Of a stretch of 64,000 bases of DNA, positions 27,233 to 36,231 are shown in pieces. Numbering within the stretch: the stretch's first letter is position 1; each line of letters starts with the position of its first letter. Made by a program: the position numbers and the translations under genes. This DNA is from Rhizobium sp. Root483D2. Lineage in GTDB: Bacteria > Pseudomonadota > Alphaproteobacteria > Rhizobiales > Rhizobiaceae. Under the pieces are notes generated by a model that searched no databases, was not told the DNA's origin, and was given only the letters and a program-made list of their open reading frames with translations. The stretch covers positions 207,410-271,409 of the forward strand of contig NZ_LMFB01000044.1 of assembly GCF_001426685.1 (NCBI RefSeq). The letters are read 5' to 3'.

Positions 27233-28288
27233 CTAATTGACGGCCTGCGGTTCGGCGGCCTTGTCGATGTGCACCTCCACAGACATGCCGGGAACCAGGG
27301 CGTCTGCCAGCGGCTGGGCGGGATCGATCGAGACGCGGACGCCGACCCGCTGGGCGACCTTGGTGAAATTGCCGGTGGCATTGTCGGCGCGGATGACGCT
27401 GAACTCGGAACCGGCGGCTGGCGAGAACCGCTCGACATGCCCCTTCAACCGCGCCTTGTTCAGCGCATCGACATTGAAGACGACCGGCTGACCGATCTTC
27501 ATGCCGTCCAGCTGGGTTTCCTTGAAATTGGCGATGATCCAGACATCCTTGGGAACGATCGCCATCAGCTGCGTGCCCGCCGTCACATATTGGCCAAGCC
27601 GCGCGCCGACCTCGCCGAGCCGGCCGTCCTGCGGCGCCGTGATCGTGGTGTTGTCGAGATCGATCTGCGCCAGCTGAACGGCGGCTTCGGCGCTGCGGAC
27701 CGCAGCCTCCAGCCCGGCCCGCGAGCCGATCGTGGTGGCAAGGTTCTGGCGGGAGACCTCGATGGCCGCCGTCGCCTGATCGACGCCTGCCCGTCCCTGC
27801 TCCAGCGTTGCCCGGGCGGTATCGAGATCGACCGATGTGGCAATACCTTTTTCAGAGAGGGGCTTGATGCGGTCCCAGGCCTGCTGCGCCCGTGTCAGCG
27901 TGGCGACGGCGCTGTCGCGCTGGGCTTCGCTGGCTGCAATGCTCGCTTTTGCCGAGAGCTCCTGCTGATAGGAATTGGACAGCGACGCCTTTTGCGTATC
28001 CAGTGTGCCCTTGGCCTGCGCCAGTTTCTGGGCATAGATCCGGTCGTCTATCTTCAGGAGAACCTGGCCTGCCCTCACCGCCTCGTAATCCTGGACCGGC
28101 ACTGCCGCGACATAGCCCGACAGCTGCGGGCTGACGACCGTCACATAGCCGCGCACATAGGCATTGTCGGTCATCTCGACCGTGGTGGCGAAGGGCGGCA
28201 GGCGCCAGGCGTAGAGGACCAGGAGCACGCCGGCGAGGCCTGCCAGCAGCGTCAAAAGGGTCGTGGGGGAACGGAATGTCTTCAGCAT
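27233..28288 (-). CDS. HlyD/EmrA-type membrane fusion protein
   Basis: The 351-residue protein has a short cytoplasmic start, one TM helix (LLTLLAGLAGVLLVLYAW), a biotinyl-lipoyl half motif (VRAGQVLLKIDDRIYAQKL), a long alpha-hairpin coiled coil (about 85-190) and the second lipoyl/beta-barrel half (ITAPQDGRLGEVGARLGQYV). It is the periplasmic adaptor joining the MFS pump encoded just upstream to an outer-membrane channel (a TolC-like protein, not in the window). The gap to the pump gene is 18 bases. The exported compound is unknown. Confidence 0.88.
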   Translation of the reverse strand: MLKTFRSPTTLLTLLAGLAGVLLVLYAWRLPPFATTVEMTDNAYVRGYVTVVSPQLSGYVAAVPVQDYEAVRAGQVLLKIDDRIYAQKLAQAKGTLDTQKASLSNSYQQELSAKASIAASEAQRDSAVATLTRAQQAWDRIKPLSEKGIATSVDLDTARATLEQGRAGVDQATAAIEVSRQNLATTIGSRAGLEAAVRSAEAAVQLAQIDLDNTTITAPQDGRLGEVGARLGQYVTAGTQLMAIVPKDVWIIANFKETQLDGMKIGQPVVFNVDALNKARLKGHVERFSPAAGSEFSVIRADNATGNFTKVAQRVGVRVSIDPAQPLADALVPGMSVEVHIDKAAEPQAVN

Positions 28289-28306
28289 GGATGAACTCTG
28301 GACGTA

Positions 28307-29977
28307 TCAGGACGGGGTGGCAACCGCAGGTGCGGCTGCCGTGTGCGGAACGAACCGGCGCCAAGTGAGATGTCCGAGCAGAAGGACAAGGCCAATGGCG
28401 GAGGCGACGGAAATGACGAGGAAGGCGTCGTTATAAGCTAGAACATTGGCTTCGCGCGTCACCTGCTGGCCCAGCAATTGCAAACCTTCGGCATTCAACA
28501 GCGACTTGTCGGTAATGACTTTGCCATAAGAACCAGAGAGTTGCGACACGCGTTGGGCAACGAAGGGATTGGTCAAAAGGATGTGTTCGACCAGGACATT
28601 GGAATGGAATTTCTCCCTCAGCGTGACGAACGTCCCAAGCGCTGCCTGCGCGACCAGTGCGCCGATGCTCTGGGTAAACAGGAAAATCACCAGAAAATTC
28701 ACAAGGAACGGCGCGCCCTTGGCAAGCGCCGTGGCAAATCCCTTGGACATGACCGGCGGCAGGAACATGGCCGCGCCCGCCGCCACCATCGCCTGGCTCA
28801 GATACATCTGCTCCGGCCGGGTCAGGCTGGTCGATTGGCTATCGAGAAAAGCGCCGCAGGCAATCAGCACCAGAGCCAGCACATGCGCGGTTTCGACATA
28901 GCGCGTCAGCATGAGAACCGTGCAGACCAGGCCTCCGGCAATCGAGGCGAGCAGGATGATCGTATACATGGTCTGCGTCTGGTCATTGATGAGGCCAAGC
29001 TGCATGTAGAAATTCGCAGCCGTCGTGGTCTGCTCCGAGCTCACCACCCGGAACAACAGCAGGATGCCGGCCATGTGCATGTTTTCTCTTGAAAACACCC
29101 AGCGCAAATCGATCAGCGGCATTTTGCGCGGCAGCTCGAGAGCGACCATCAGCGTCAGGGCCGCAATGGAGCCAGCCAGGAGCACGCCGAGCCACGGCAC
29201 TTCGAACCACCAGTAGAGCCGTCCCAGCGTCAGGAAGACGGCAAGGCAGCCGAAGCCGATGGCCAGGAGGAGGTAGCTCAAGATATCCATCTTCTGGATG
29301 ACATTGGCCCGCGGCGGCGGCGTCAGCGGCAGGAGGTAGACGACCGGCAGCGCCATCAGCGCCAGTCCCATCTCGAACGTATAGAGCGCATGCCAGCCGC
29401 CGAGATCCATCAGCGGCGGCGAAATGATGCGGGCGATGGGTGCCGACAGCGTCGTGTTCATCAGGGCAAGGCTCAAGCCCACCGACAGCTTGCGGGCGGC
29501 TGGAAACGCTTCGAGCATGTAGAGAAAGCCGAGTGTCGATAAAGGTGCGGCCGCCATGCCGCTCAGAAACCGCACGACCGTTGCCGAATGCAGATCGGAG
29601 ACGAAGATATTGAGAACGGAGGCTAGCACGAAGCAGACAATGCTGAGTTCGGCAAACCGGCGAAGACCATATTGCATGCGGATCTTGAACAGTGCGATCG
29701 ACATCGACGCATAGGGGGCGATATAGGCGGCCGAAAGCCAGGCGATTTCCGAGGTCGTTGCCGAGAGCGAGCCCTGAAGCTGGTAGATATTGGCGTTGAG
29801 CAGGTTCATGCCCAAGCCTTGCGTCAGAAACAGAAGCAGCGACGATGCCATGTAGATGGCGGCCCTTGCCGGGCTCATCGGCTCAGGCGGTGGCTGAATG
29901 GGCTGTGTTGGCGCGGCGAGCGGGTTTTCGGGCGCGATGCGGTTGCCGTTCGCGCTGTCTTCGGTCACCGTGCTCAT
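28307..29977 (-). CDS. DHA2-family MFS efflux pump (EmrB-like)
   Basis: The 556-residue protein has about 14 TM helices, a proline-rich cytoplasmic N-terminus (PTQPIQPPPEP) and the helix-1/2 segment LFLTQGLGMNLLNANIYQLQ followed by SEIAWLSAAYIAPYAS, as in EmrB/QacA pumps. It is a proton-driven exporter of hydrophobic compounds that works with the adaptor encoded after it. The gene is 6 bases after marR, so the three form one operon under MarR control. Confidence 0.87.
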   Translation of the reverse strand: MSTVTEDSANGNRIAPENPLAAPTQPIQPPPEPMSPARAAIYMASSLLLFLTQGLGMNLLNANIYQLQGSLSATTSEIAWLSAAYIAPYASMSIALFKIRMQYGLRRFAELSIVCFVLASVLNIFVSDLHSATVVRFLSGMAAAPLSTLGFLYMLEAFPAARKLSVGLSLALMNTTLSAPIARIISPPLMDLGGWHALYTFEMGLALMALPVVYLLPLTPPPRANVIQKMDILSYLLLAIGFGCLAVFLTLGRLYWWFEVPWLGVLLAGSIAALTLMVALELPRKMPLIDLRWVFSRENMHMAGILLLFRVVSSEQTTTAANFYMQLGLINDQTQTMYTIILLASIAGGLVCTVLMLTRYVETAHVLALVLIACGAFLDSQSTSLTRPEQMYLSQAMVAAGAAMFLPPVMSKGFATALAKGAPFLVNFLVIFLFTQSIGALVAQAALGTFVTLREKFHSNVLVEHILLTNPFVAQRVSQLSGSYGKVITDKSLLNAEGLQLLGQQVTREANVLAYNDAFLVISVASAIGLVLLLGHLTWRRFVPHTAAAPAVATPS

Positions 29978-29983
29978 CTCCGC

Positions 29984-30427
29984 TCAATCCCTGCCGATGG
30001 AGACGAGATTGCCGGCCATCAGACTGACGACCTGCAGGGCAATGGCCTTGTCCTTGTTATCGACGCCACCCAGGACCTGCTCGCGGATTTCGCAGGCCAG
30101 CTTGTCGATTTCACCGGCGATATTGCGGCCACGGGCGGTCATGTGGATCTGTTTGGCGCGGCGGTCGCTGGCTTCGACCCGGCGTTCGATGAAGCCCTGT
30201 TTCTCCATACCGTCGAGCAGGCGCACGATCGTTGGCGTTTCGATCCCGAGTTCGTCGGCCAGTTCGCGCTGGTTGAGGCCGTCGCGCTTGGACAGGGCAA
30301 ACAGCGCTCTGGCCCGCGATAGTGTTAGCCCCCGCGCCTTGACCCGCGCATCAAACAGCGCCCGCAGCTTGCGGTTCACCGAAGCCAGCGCATCGAAGAG
30401 TTCGCGATTAACGGCAGAGTTGGGCAT
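29984..30427 (-). CDS. MarR-family transcriptional repressor
   Basis: The 147-residue protein has the MarR winged helix: LTLSRARALFALSKRDGLNQ, recognition helix LADELGIETPTIVRLLDGME, and the wing segment GFIERRVEASDRRAKQIHMT with the conserved DxR pattern. It likely represses its own operon with the EmrAB-type pump and releases DNA on binding a phenolic or drug-like ligand. AAAGG precedes the ATG. A 27-base imperfect palindrome lies directly upstream (30441-30467). Confidence 0.9.
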   Translation of the reverse strand: MPNSAVNRELFDALASVNRKLRALFDARVKARGLTLSRARALFALSKRDGLNQRELADELGIETPTIVRLLDGMEKQGFIERRVEASDRRAKQIHMTARGRNIAGEIDKLACEIREQVLGGVDNKDKAIALQVVSLMAGNLVSIGRD

Positions 30428-30440
30428 TTCATACCTTTTT

Positions 30441-30467
30441 CATATTAGTAGTATGCTATCTATTATG
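30441..30467. promoter_or_regulatory. Candidate MarR operator
   Basis: CATATTAGTAG (30441-30451) and CTATCTATTATG (30456-30467) form an imperfect inverted repeat around TATG, 14 bases upstream of the marR start. It is AT-rich in a GC-rich genome and sits over the expected promoter. Its position and symmetry fit autoregulation by the MarR protein. Confidence 0.5.
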
Positions 30468-30774
30468 GTCCTACTTAGTTCAACGCCGCACGCTTTTCAA
30501 GTCACGCGATAGATAGAGGCCAAAACCTCTGCGCATAGCAGCCAGTCGCGATAGAATGGACACAGGCGCCGATTCGGCTGAAATCCGGTCAACAGGAAAT
30601 GCCGGTATCGGCAGTTTTTCCGCATTCGGCCATCAGGGCCTGTGAACAACGGTGACGGCTTGCCGCCGCATCCAATGTGGCGGCCACTGTTGCAGCCAGG
30701 TCATTGACGCACAGTGACGGGACACGCAAACCGGTAGCACACCAGAGAATGACGACAGACAGAGACGGGACGCC
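30468..30774. other. Intergenic region between marR and dnaB
   Basis: These 307 bases separate the divergent marR operon and dnaB. I see TTGACG near 30703 as a possible -35 element but no matching -10, and no coding signal. It should contain the dnaB promoter and part of the marR promoter. Confidence 0.35.
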
Positions 30775-32277
30775 ATGAACGAGATCGCGCGCAGACTTGC
30801 ACCCATCGCCAAGGATCAGGCCGAAGCACAGTATCGCGAGGCGCCGAACAACCTTGAGGCGGAACAGGCCCTGCTGGGGGCTATCCTCGTCAACAATGAT
30901 GCTTTTTACCGCGTCTCCGACTTCCTGAAGCCGGTTCATCTCAACGAACCCTTGCACCGCAAGATTTTCGAGGTCGCCGGCGACATCATCCGCATGGGCA
31001 AGACCGCCAATCCGGTGACGATCAAAACCTTCCTGAAGGCCGACGAGAAGGTCGGCGACATGACGGTCGCGCAATATCTTGCCCGCCTCGCCTCCGAAGC
31101 CGTCTCGATCATCAATGCCGAAGACTACGGCCGCGCGATCTACGACCTGGCGCTGCGCCGCTCGCTGATCACCATCGGCGAGGACATGGTCAATATCGCC
31201 TATGACGCGCCGCTCGACATGCCGCCGCAAAGCCAGATCGAAGATGCCGAACGCCGCCTGTTCGAACTGGCCGAAACCGGCCGCTACGACGGCGGCTTCC
31301 AGGCCTTCAACGATGCCGTCGCCTTGGCGATCGACATGGCCGGACAGGCCTTCGAGCGCGACGGCCATCTGTCCGGCATTTCCAGCGGCATCCAGTCGCT
31401 CGATGCCCGCATGGGCGGCTTGCAGCGCTCCGACTTGATCGTTCTGGCCGGACGCCCGGGCATGGGCAAGACCTCGCTTGCCACCAACATCGCCTGGAAC
31501 GTTGCGCATGCCTACGAGCCGGAGGTTCAGGCGGACGGATCGTTCAAGGCGAGGAACGGCGGCGTCGTCGGCTTCTACTCGCTGGAAATGTCCTCCGAGC
31601 AGCTGGCCACGCGTATCATTTCCGAGCAGACCGACGTGTCCTCGTCGAAGATCCGGCGCGGTGATATTTCCGAAGCCGAATTCGAAAAGCTGGTCGGTTT
31701 TTCGCAGACCATGCAGAAGACGCCGCTTTATATCGACCAGACCGGCGGTATCTCGATCGCCCAGCTTTCTGCCCGCGCCCGCCGCCTGAAGCGCCAGCGC
31801 GGACTTGATTGCCTGGTGGTGGACTATATCCAGCTGATGACCGGCTCGGGCAAATCGAGCGACAACCGCGTGCAGGAAATCACCCAGATCACCACCGGCC
31901 TGAAGGCGCTGGGCAAGGAACTGAACGTGCCGATCATCGCGCTGTCGCAGCTGTCGCGACAGGTGGAAAGCCGCGAAGACAAGCGCCCGCAGCTCTCCGA
32001 CCTTCGCGAATCCGGCTCGATCGAGCAGGACGCCGACGTCGTGCTCTTCGTGTTCCGCGAGGAATATTACGTGAAGAACATGGAGCCGCGCGACGAGTTC
32101 GACCCGAAATACGAAGAGTGGAAGCAGAAGTTCGAGGCGGTGAAGGGCACCGCCGACGTGATTATCGCCAAGCAGCGCCACGGGCCGACAGGCACGGTGA
32201 AGCTCGCCTTCCAGTCGGAATTTACCCGCTTCACCGATCTGGCCGACCCGTCGTTCACGCAATACGAAGAGCATTGA
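30775..32277 (+). CDS. dnaB: Replicative DNA helicase DnaB
   Basis: The 500-residue helicase has the N-terminal collar domain (NNLEAEQALLGAILVNNDAF), a linker helix and the RecA-like ATPase domain. Walker A is in LAGRPGMGKTSLATN, Walker B in CLVVDYIQLMTGSG, and the arginine-finger region in SDLRESGSIEQDADVVLFVF. It unwinds DNA 5' to 3' at the replication fork as a hexamer. No intein is present. The ATG at 30775 is preceded by GGGACGCC. Confidence 0.96.
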   Translation: MNEIARRLAPIAKDQAEAQYREAPNNLEAEQALLGAILVNNDAFYRVSDFLKPVHLNEPLHRKIFEVAGDIIRMGKTANPVTIKTFLKADEKVGDMTVAQYLARLASEAVSIINAEDYGRAIYDLALRRSLITIGEDMVNIAYDAPLDMPPQSQIEDAERRLFELAETGRYDGGFQAFNDAVALAIDMAGQAFERDGHLSGISSGIQSLDARMGGLQRSDLIVLAGRPGMGKTSLATNIAWNVAHAYEPEVQADGSFKARNGGVVGFYSLEMSSEQLATRIISEQTDVSSSKIRRGDISEAEFEKLVGFSQTMQKTPLYIDQTGGISIAQLSARARRLKRQRGLDCLVVDYIQLMTGSGKSSDNRVQEITQITTGLKALGKELNVPIIALSQLSRQVESREDKRPQLSDLRESGSIEQDADVVLFVFREEYYVKNMEPRDEFDPKYEEWKQKFEAVKGTADVIIAKQRHGPTGTVKLAFQSEFTRFTDLADPSFTQYEEH

Positions 32278-32371
32278 TCTCTCGAAAAATGGTGCCGGAC
32301 GACGCCACAGCCTGTGGCCGTGTTGCAAATCTTCAGGCTTGCCGTTAAGCGAAGGGAAAATTAGCAAAGCC

Positions 32372-32392
32372 ATCGCGGCATTTTGCCGCGAT
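32372..32392 (+). promoter_or_regulatory. Hairpin upstream of the TerC-like gene
   Basis: ATCGCGGCA-TTT-TGCCGCGAT is a perfect 9-bp stem with a three-base loop, 30 bases before the ATG at 32422. There is no T-run after it, so it is not a classical terminator of dnaB; it may be a leader structure. It does not match the yybP-ykoY manganese riboswitch that controls some TerC genes. Confidence 0.4.
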
Positions 32393-32421
32393 CGCCGTCA
32401 TCAGCTTGGGGAAATCTGTTC

Positions 32422-33066
32422 ATGGAAGCTTTTATCGCGCTGCTGCAGGTGCTTGCGATCGATCTCGTTCTGGCCGGCGACAATGCCATCGTCATCGGTC
32501 TTGCCGCAGCCGGGCTTCCCAAGGAACAGCGCGGCAAGGCGATCCTGATCGGCATCGCGGCTGCCACCGTGCTGCGCATCATCTTCGCCCTGCTCGCCAC
32601 CCAGCTCCTGCAGATTCTCGGCCTTCTTCTGGTCGGTGGCATTCTCCTGCTCTGGGTCTGCTGGAAGATGTGGCGCGAGCTGCGCACCGCAGCCCAGGAA
32701 GAAAATGCCGGGCTGGAATCGCTGACCGGCGAAGACGTCAACAAGGACGGCACGGTTGGCAGCGGCGCGCCCCGCAAGACGCTGAAACAGGCAGCCCTTC
32801 AGATCGTCATCGCCGACGTCTCCATGTCGCTCGACAACGTGCTGGCCGTTGCCGGTGCGGCGCGCGAACACCCCAATATCCTCATCCTTGGCCTTGCGGT
32901 CTCCGTGGCGCTGATGGGCATTGCCGCCTCCTACATCGCCAAGCTGCTGCACCGGTTCCCCTGGGTTTCCTATCTCGGCCTGGCGATCATTCTCTTCGTC
33001 GCGCTGAAGATGATCTACGAAGGCTTCGTGGAAGTCGAACCGCTGATCACATCGTCGCTGATGTAA
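32422..33066 (+). CDS. TerC-family membrane protein (YjbE type)
   Basis: The 214-residue protein has seven hydrophobic helices and the TerC acidic membrane motifs LAIDLVLAGDNAIVIGLAA (helix 1) and IVIADVSMSLDNVLAVAGA (helix 5). Family members move metal ions, chiefly Mn2+, out of the cytosol or help metallate exported proteins; the ion here is inferred. GGGGA lies nine bases before the ATG at 32422. An acidic loop (EDVNKDGTVG) between helices 3 and 5 could bind cations. It is flanked by dnaB and alr. Confidence 0.85.
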   Translation: MEAFIALLQVLAIDLVLAGDNAIVIGLAAAGLPKEQRGKAILIGIAAATVLRIIFALLATQLLQILGLLLVGGILLLWVCWKMWRELRTAAQEENAGLESLTGEDVNKDGTVGSGAPRKTLKQAALQIVIADVSMSLDNVLAVAGAAREHPNILILGLAVSVALMGIAASYIAKLLHRFPWVSYLGLAIILFVALKMIYEGFVEVEPLITSSLM

Positions 33067-33197
33067 ACCGGTTTCGGGCACAGAGACGGCGGACCATTCC
33101 GCCGGAAATTTCAATCCGCGATCGCTATCAAAGCGGTCGCGGATTGATCAAATCAAGGCGATTGCAGCCGCCGCCGCTTGGCTGTATTTCTCTCGCC

Positions 33198-34358
33198 ATG
33201 GCCGATTTGCACACTCCCCCTTTCACCGATCCCGCCTTTGAGGCTGCCTCCAACCGCGTGACCATCGACCTTTGTGCGCTTGCCGATAACTGGCGCCATA
33301 TGGATAGACTGTCGGGCAAGGCGCGGGCGGCGGCGGTGCTGAAAGCCAATGCCTATGGCATCGGCATCGAACCGGCCGCCCGCACGCTCTACGCCGCCGG
33401 TGCGCGGGATTTTTTCGTTGCCAGCGTCGAGGAAGGCGTTGCCCTCCGCCCAATCGTGCCGGATGGCCGCATCCATATTCTGGCCGGCATGTGGGCGGGC
33501 AACGAGCAGCTGTTCTTCGACAACGACCTCGTGCCGATCATCAATTCGCAAGAACAGCTCGCCTTCTTCATGTCGGCTTTGTCGCAGCATGGCGACCACC
33601 CATGCGTCCTGCATGTCGATACCGGCATGAACCGGCTGGGGCTGACGCTGGACGAGGCCTTAACACTTGCCGGCGATCCCGTCCGGCCCGCGAGCTTCTC
33701 GCCCATTCTGGTGATGAGCCATCTGGCCTGCGCCGACGATCAGGCGCATCCGCTGAACCGCCGCCAGCTTGAATCATTCCGGACGGTTACGGCTGCTTTC
33801 GAAGGCATCGAATCAAGTCTCGCCAATTCTGCCGGTATTCATCTCGGCTCCGATTTTCATTTCGGCATGACCCGGCCGGGGATCGCCACCTATGGCGGCG
33901 AAGCCGTCAACGGCGTAGCCAACCCGATGAAGCCTGTGGTCATGGCTGAGGCGCGCATCCTGCAGATCCGGCGCGTGCGCACCGGCGAGACGGCAAGCTA
34001 TGGCGGCTCGGCCCAGTTTTCCCGCGATAGCCGGGTGGCGATCGTCGCCATCGGTTATGCCGACGGTTATCACCGCTCGGTCTCCGGCGGCGGCGTCACC
34101 CTGCGCCAAGCGACCCCGTCCGGTGCCTACGGTTTCCTGCATGGCCGGCAAGTGCCGCATCTTGGCCGCGTCACCATGGATCTCAGCCTGTTCGACGTCA
34201 CCGATTTCGCCGACAATGCCGTTCGGCCCGGCGACTATATCGAATTGTTCGGAAACAATGTCGCGATCGACGACGTTGCCCGCGCCGGTGGCACGATCGG
34301 CTATGAGATGCTGACCAGCCTTGGGGCGCGGTATGAGCGGGCCTATATCGAGGCCTGA
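33198..34358 (+). CDS. alr: Alanine racemase
   Basis: The 386-residue enzyme has the PLP lysine in AVLKANAYGIG (residue ~50), the glycine-rich phosphate site in HFGMTRPGIATYGGE and the C-terminal catalytic tyrosine region GTIGYEMLTSLGARYER. It interconverts L- and D-alanine for peptidoglycan. The ATG at 33198 opens MADLHTPPFTDPAFE; the very long open frame upstream overlaps terC and is not coding. It is in the conserved dnaB-alr-radA order. Confidence 0.92.
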   Translation: MADLHTPPFTDPAFEAASNRVTIDLCALADNWRHMDRLSGKARAAAVLKANAYGIGIEPAARTLYAAGARDFFVASVEEGVALRPIVPDGRIHILAGMWAGNEQLFFDNDLVPIINSQEQLAFFMSALSQHGDHPCVLHVDTGMNRLGLTLDEALTLAGDPVRPASFSPILVMSHLACADDQAHPLNRRQLESFRTVTAAFEGIESSLANSAGIHLGSDFHFGMTRPGIATYGGEAVNGVANPMKPVVMAEARILQIRRVRTGETASYGGSAQFSRDSRVAIVAIGYADGYHRSVSGGGVTLRQATPSGAYGFLHGRQVPHLGRVTMDLSLFDVTDFADNAVRPGDYIELFGNNVAIDDVARAGGTIGYEMLTSLGARYERAYIEA

Positions 34359-34430
34359 CAGCTTTTCAGACCGAAAACATTGGAATCGTGACGACGATCA
34401 TGTAGACTGGAACAAAAGGAGATCATCGCG

Positions 34431-34684
34431 ATGAATATCCGATTGAATGATGACGATCATGCGTTCATCGATGAGGAAGTTCGCGCCGGCGTCTATAGGG
34501 ATGCAGACGAGGCTGTGCGGCCTGACAGGCGTTTCGCGTGACTTTAATTCCCGGCCTGCGGGCCTTCTCCTATCGGGACCGCTGCATCGACTTACCTGTG
34601 GACAATTCCACGATGACAGTCCTGCGCATCCTCCATGGCCGCTAGGACATCACCTCCAAAGACTTCCCCGAAAGCGAAATTTGA
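34431..34684 (+). pseudogene. Decayed parDE-type toxin-antitoxin locus
   Basis: A ParD-like start with a strong ribosome-binding site (AAAAGGAG) encodes MNIRLNDDDHAFIDEEVRAG and then VYRDADEAV, but runs into a stop after 36 residues (34541). The next 46 codons in another frame (34547-34684) read as the C-terminal third of a ParE toxin: PGLRAFSYRDRCIDLPVDNS, LRILHGR, a stop codon, then DITSKDFPES. Family members read HGRQDI here, so TAG probably replaced CAG. An internal deletion removed the antitoxin C-terminus and toxin N-terminus. The last stop TGA overlaps the radA ATG. Confidence 0.75.
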
Positions 34685-36087
34685 TGGCGAAAGCCCGGAC
34701 ACAATTCATCTGCCAGAACTGCGGAACCGTTCACGCCCGGTGGGTGGGGAAATGCGAAGGCTGCAACCAGTGGAACACGATCGTCGAGGAAGACCCGATG
34801 GGGGGCATCGGCGGCGGCCCCGGCCGCACGCCGAAGAAGGGCCGGCCAGTGGCGCTGACGACGCTGTCGGGCGAGATCGAGGATGCGCCGCGCATCATGA
34901 CCGGTATTTCCGAGCTTGACCGGGCCACCGGCGGCGGCTTCGTGCGCGGCTCGGCCGTGCTGATCGGCGGCGATCCCGGCATCGGCAAATCGACGGTGCT
35001 GATGCAGGCCGCCGCCGCGCTGTCGCGCCAAGGGCACCGGATCATCTATGTCTCGGGCGAAGAGGCGGTGGCGCAGGTGCGTCTGCGGGCGCAGCGGCTG
35101 GGGGCTGCCGATACCGAGGTGCTTCTGGCCGCCGAAACCAATGTCGAGGACATTCTGGCGACGCTTGGCGAAGGCCGGCGGCCGGATCTTGCCATCATCG
35201 ATTCCATTCAGACGCTGTGGAGCGATACCGCCGATTCGGCGCCCGGCACGGTGACGCAGGTGCGCACAGGCGTTCAGGCGATGATCCGCTTTGCCAAGCA
35301 GACCGGCGCGGCGATCGTGCTGGTCGGCCATGTCACCAAGGAAGGCCAGATCGCCGGCCCTCGCGTCGTTGAGCATATGGTCGATGCGGTGCTCTATTTC
35401 GAAGGCGACCGCGGCCATCACTACCGTATCCTGCGCACCGTCAAGAACCGCTTCGGCCCGACCGACGAGATCGGCGTGTTCGAAATGTCCGACAAGGGCC
35501 TGCGCGAGGTCACCAACCCGTCGGAACTGTTTCTAGGCGAGCGCAATTCAAAATCGCCGGGGGCCGCCGTCTTTGCCGGCATGGAGGGAACGCGCCCCGT
35601 GCTGGTGGAAGTCCAAGCGCTGGTCGCCCCGACATCGCTCGGCACGCCGCGCCGTGCCGTCGTCGGCTGGGATTCGGCCCGGCTGTCGATGATCCTTGCC
35701 GTGCTTGAGGCCCATTGCGGCGTCCGGCTCGGGCAGCATGACGTTTATCTCAATATTGCCGGCGGATACCGTATTTCCGAGCCTGCAGCCGATCTTGCTG
35801 TGGCTTCCGCGCTGGTTTCCTCGCTTGCCGGTCTTGCCCTTCCCTCCGATTGCGTCTATTTCGGCGAAGTCAGTCTGTCCGGGGCCATCCGGCCGGTCGC
35901 GCACACCGCCCAGCGCCTTAAAGAAGCCGAAAAACTCGGCTTTTCACAGGCCGTCCTGCCTGCCGCTTCCGCCGACCTGCCCAAAGGCAGCGGCATGAGC
36001 TGGGCGGAGATGGAAAGCCTGCCGGATCTGGTGGCGCGCATTGCCGGCTCGAAGGGAGCCCTGAAGCAGGCCGACAATGATGATTGA
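34684..36087 (+). CDS. radA: DNA repair protein RadA
   Basis: The 467-residue protein has the N-terminal zinc finger CQNCGTVHARWVGKCEGC, a RecA-like ATPase with Walker A GGDPGIGKSTVLMQ, the RadA KNRFG motif in TVKNRFGPTDEIGVFE and a C-terminal Lon-protease-like domain (AVVGWDSARLSMILAVLEAH; VSLSGAIRPVAH). It promotes branch migration in recombination repair. The ATG at 34684 gives the family N-terminus; it has only a weak ribosome-binding site (AAAGCGAAA) and overlaps the stop of the toxin remnant, suggesting that decay of the neighbour altered its leader. Confidence 0.93.
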   Translation: MAKARTQFICQNCGTVHARWVGKCEGCNQWNTIVEEDPMGGIGGGPGRTPKKGRPVALTTLSGEIEDAPRIMTGISELDRATGGGFVRGSAVLIGGDPGIGKSTVLMQAAAALSRQGHRIIYVSGEEAVAQVRLRAQRLGAADTEVLLAAETNVEDILATLGEGRRPDLAIIDSIQTLWSDTADSAPGTVTQVRTGVQAMIRFAKQTGAAIVLVGHVTKEGQIAGPRVVEHMVDAVLYFEGDRGHHYRILRTVKNRFGPTDEIGVFEMSDKGLREVTNPSELFLGERNSKSPGAAVFAGMEGTRPVLVEVQALVAPTSLGTPRRAVVGWDSARLSMILAVLEAHCGVRLGQHDVYLNIAGGYRISEPAADLAVASALVSSLAGLALPSDCVYFGEVSLSGAIRPVAHTAQRLKEAEKLGFSQAVLPAASADLPKGSGMSWAEMESLPDLVARIAGSKGALKQADNDD

Positions 36088-36231
36088 GGAATTTGCCGTT
36101 TAAAAAATGGTGAATTCCGGTGAAAACAGTGTTCAATCATGGACCATCGAAAGACGCCTGCCGCGTCATCATATATGGTTCGCGGACAATCAGCGTGGGG
36201 CCGTCTCAAGGCGGTTTCGGAGTAGGACAAT

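Noticed and set aside
27233-30427. Efflux operon considered as a horizontally acquired resistance island
   Set aside because: GC content and codon use look like the surroundings, and no mobile element or integration repeat flanks it.
32278-32421. yybP-ykoY manganese riboswitch before the TerC gene
   Set aside because: The conserved GGGGAGUA-type core and paired loops are not present.
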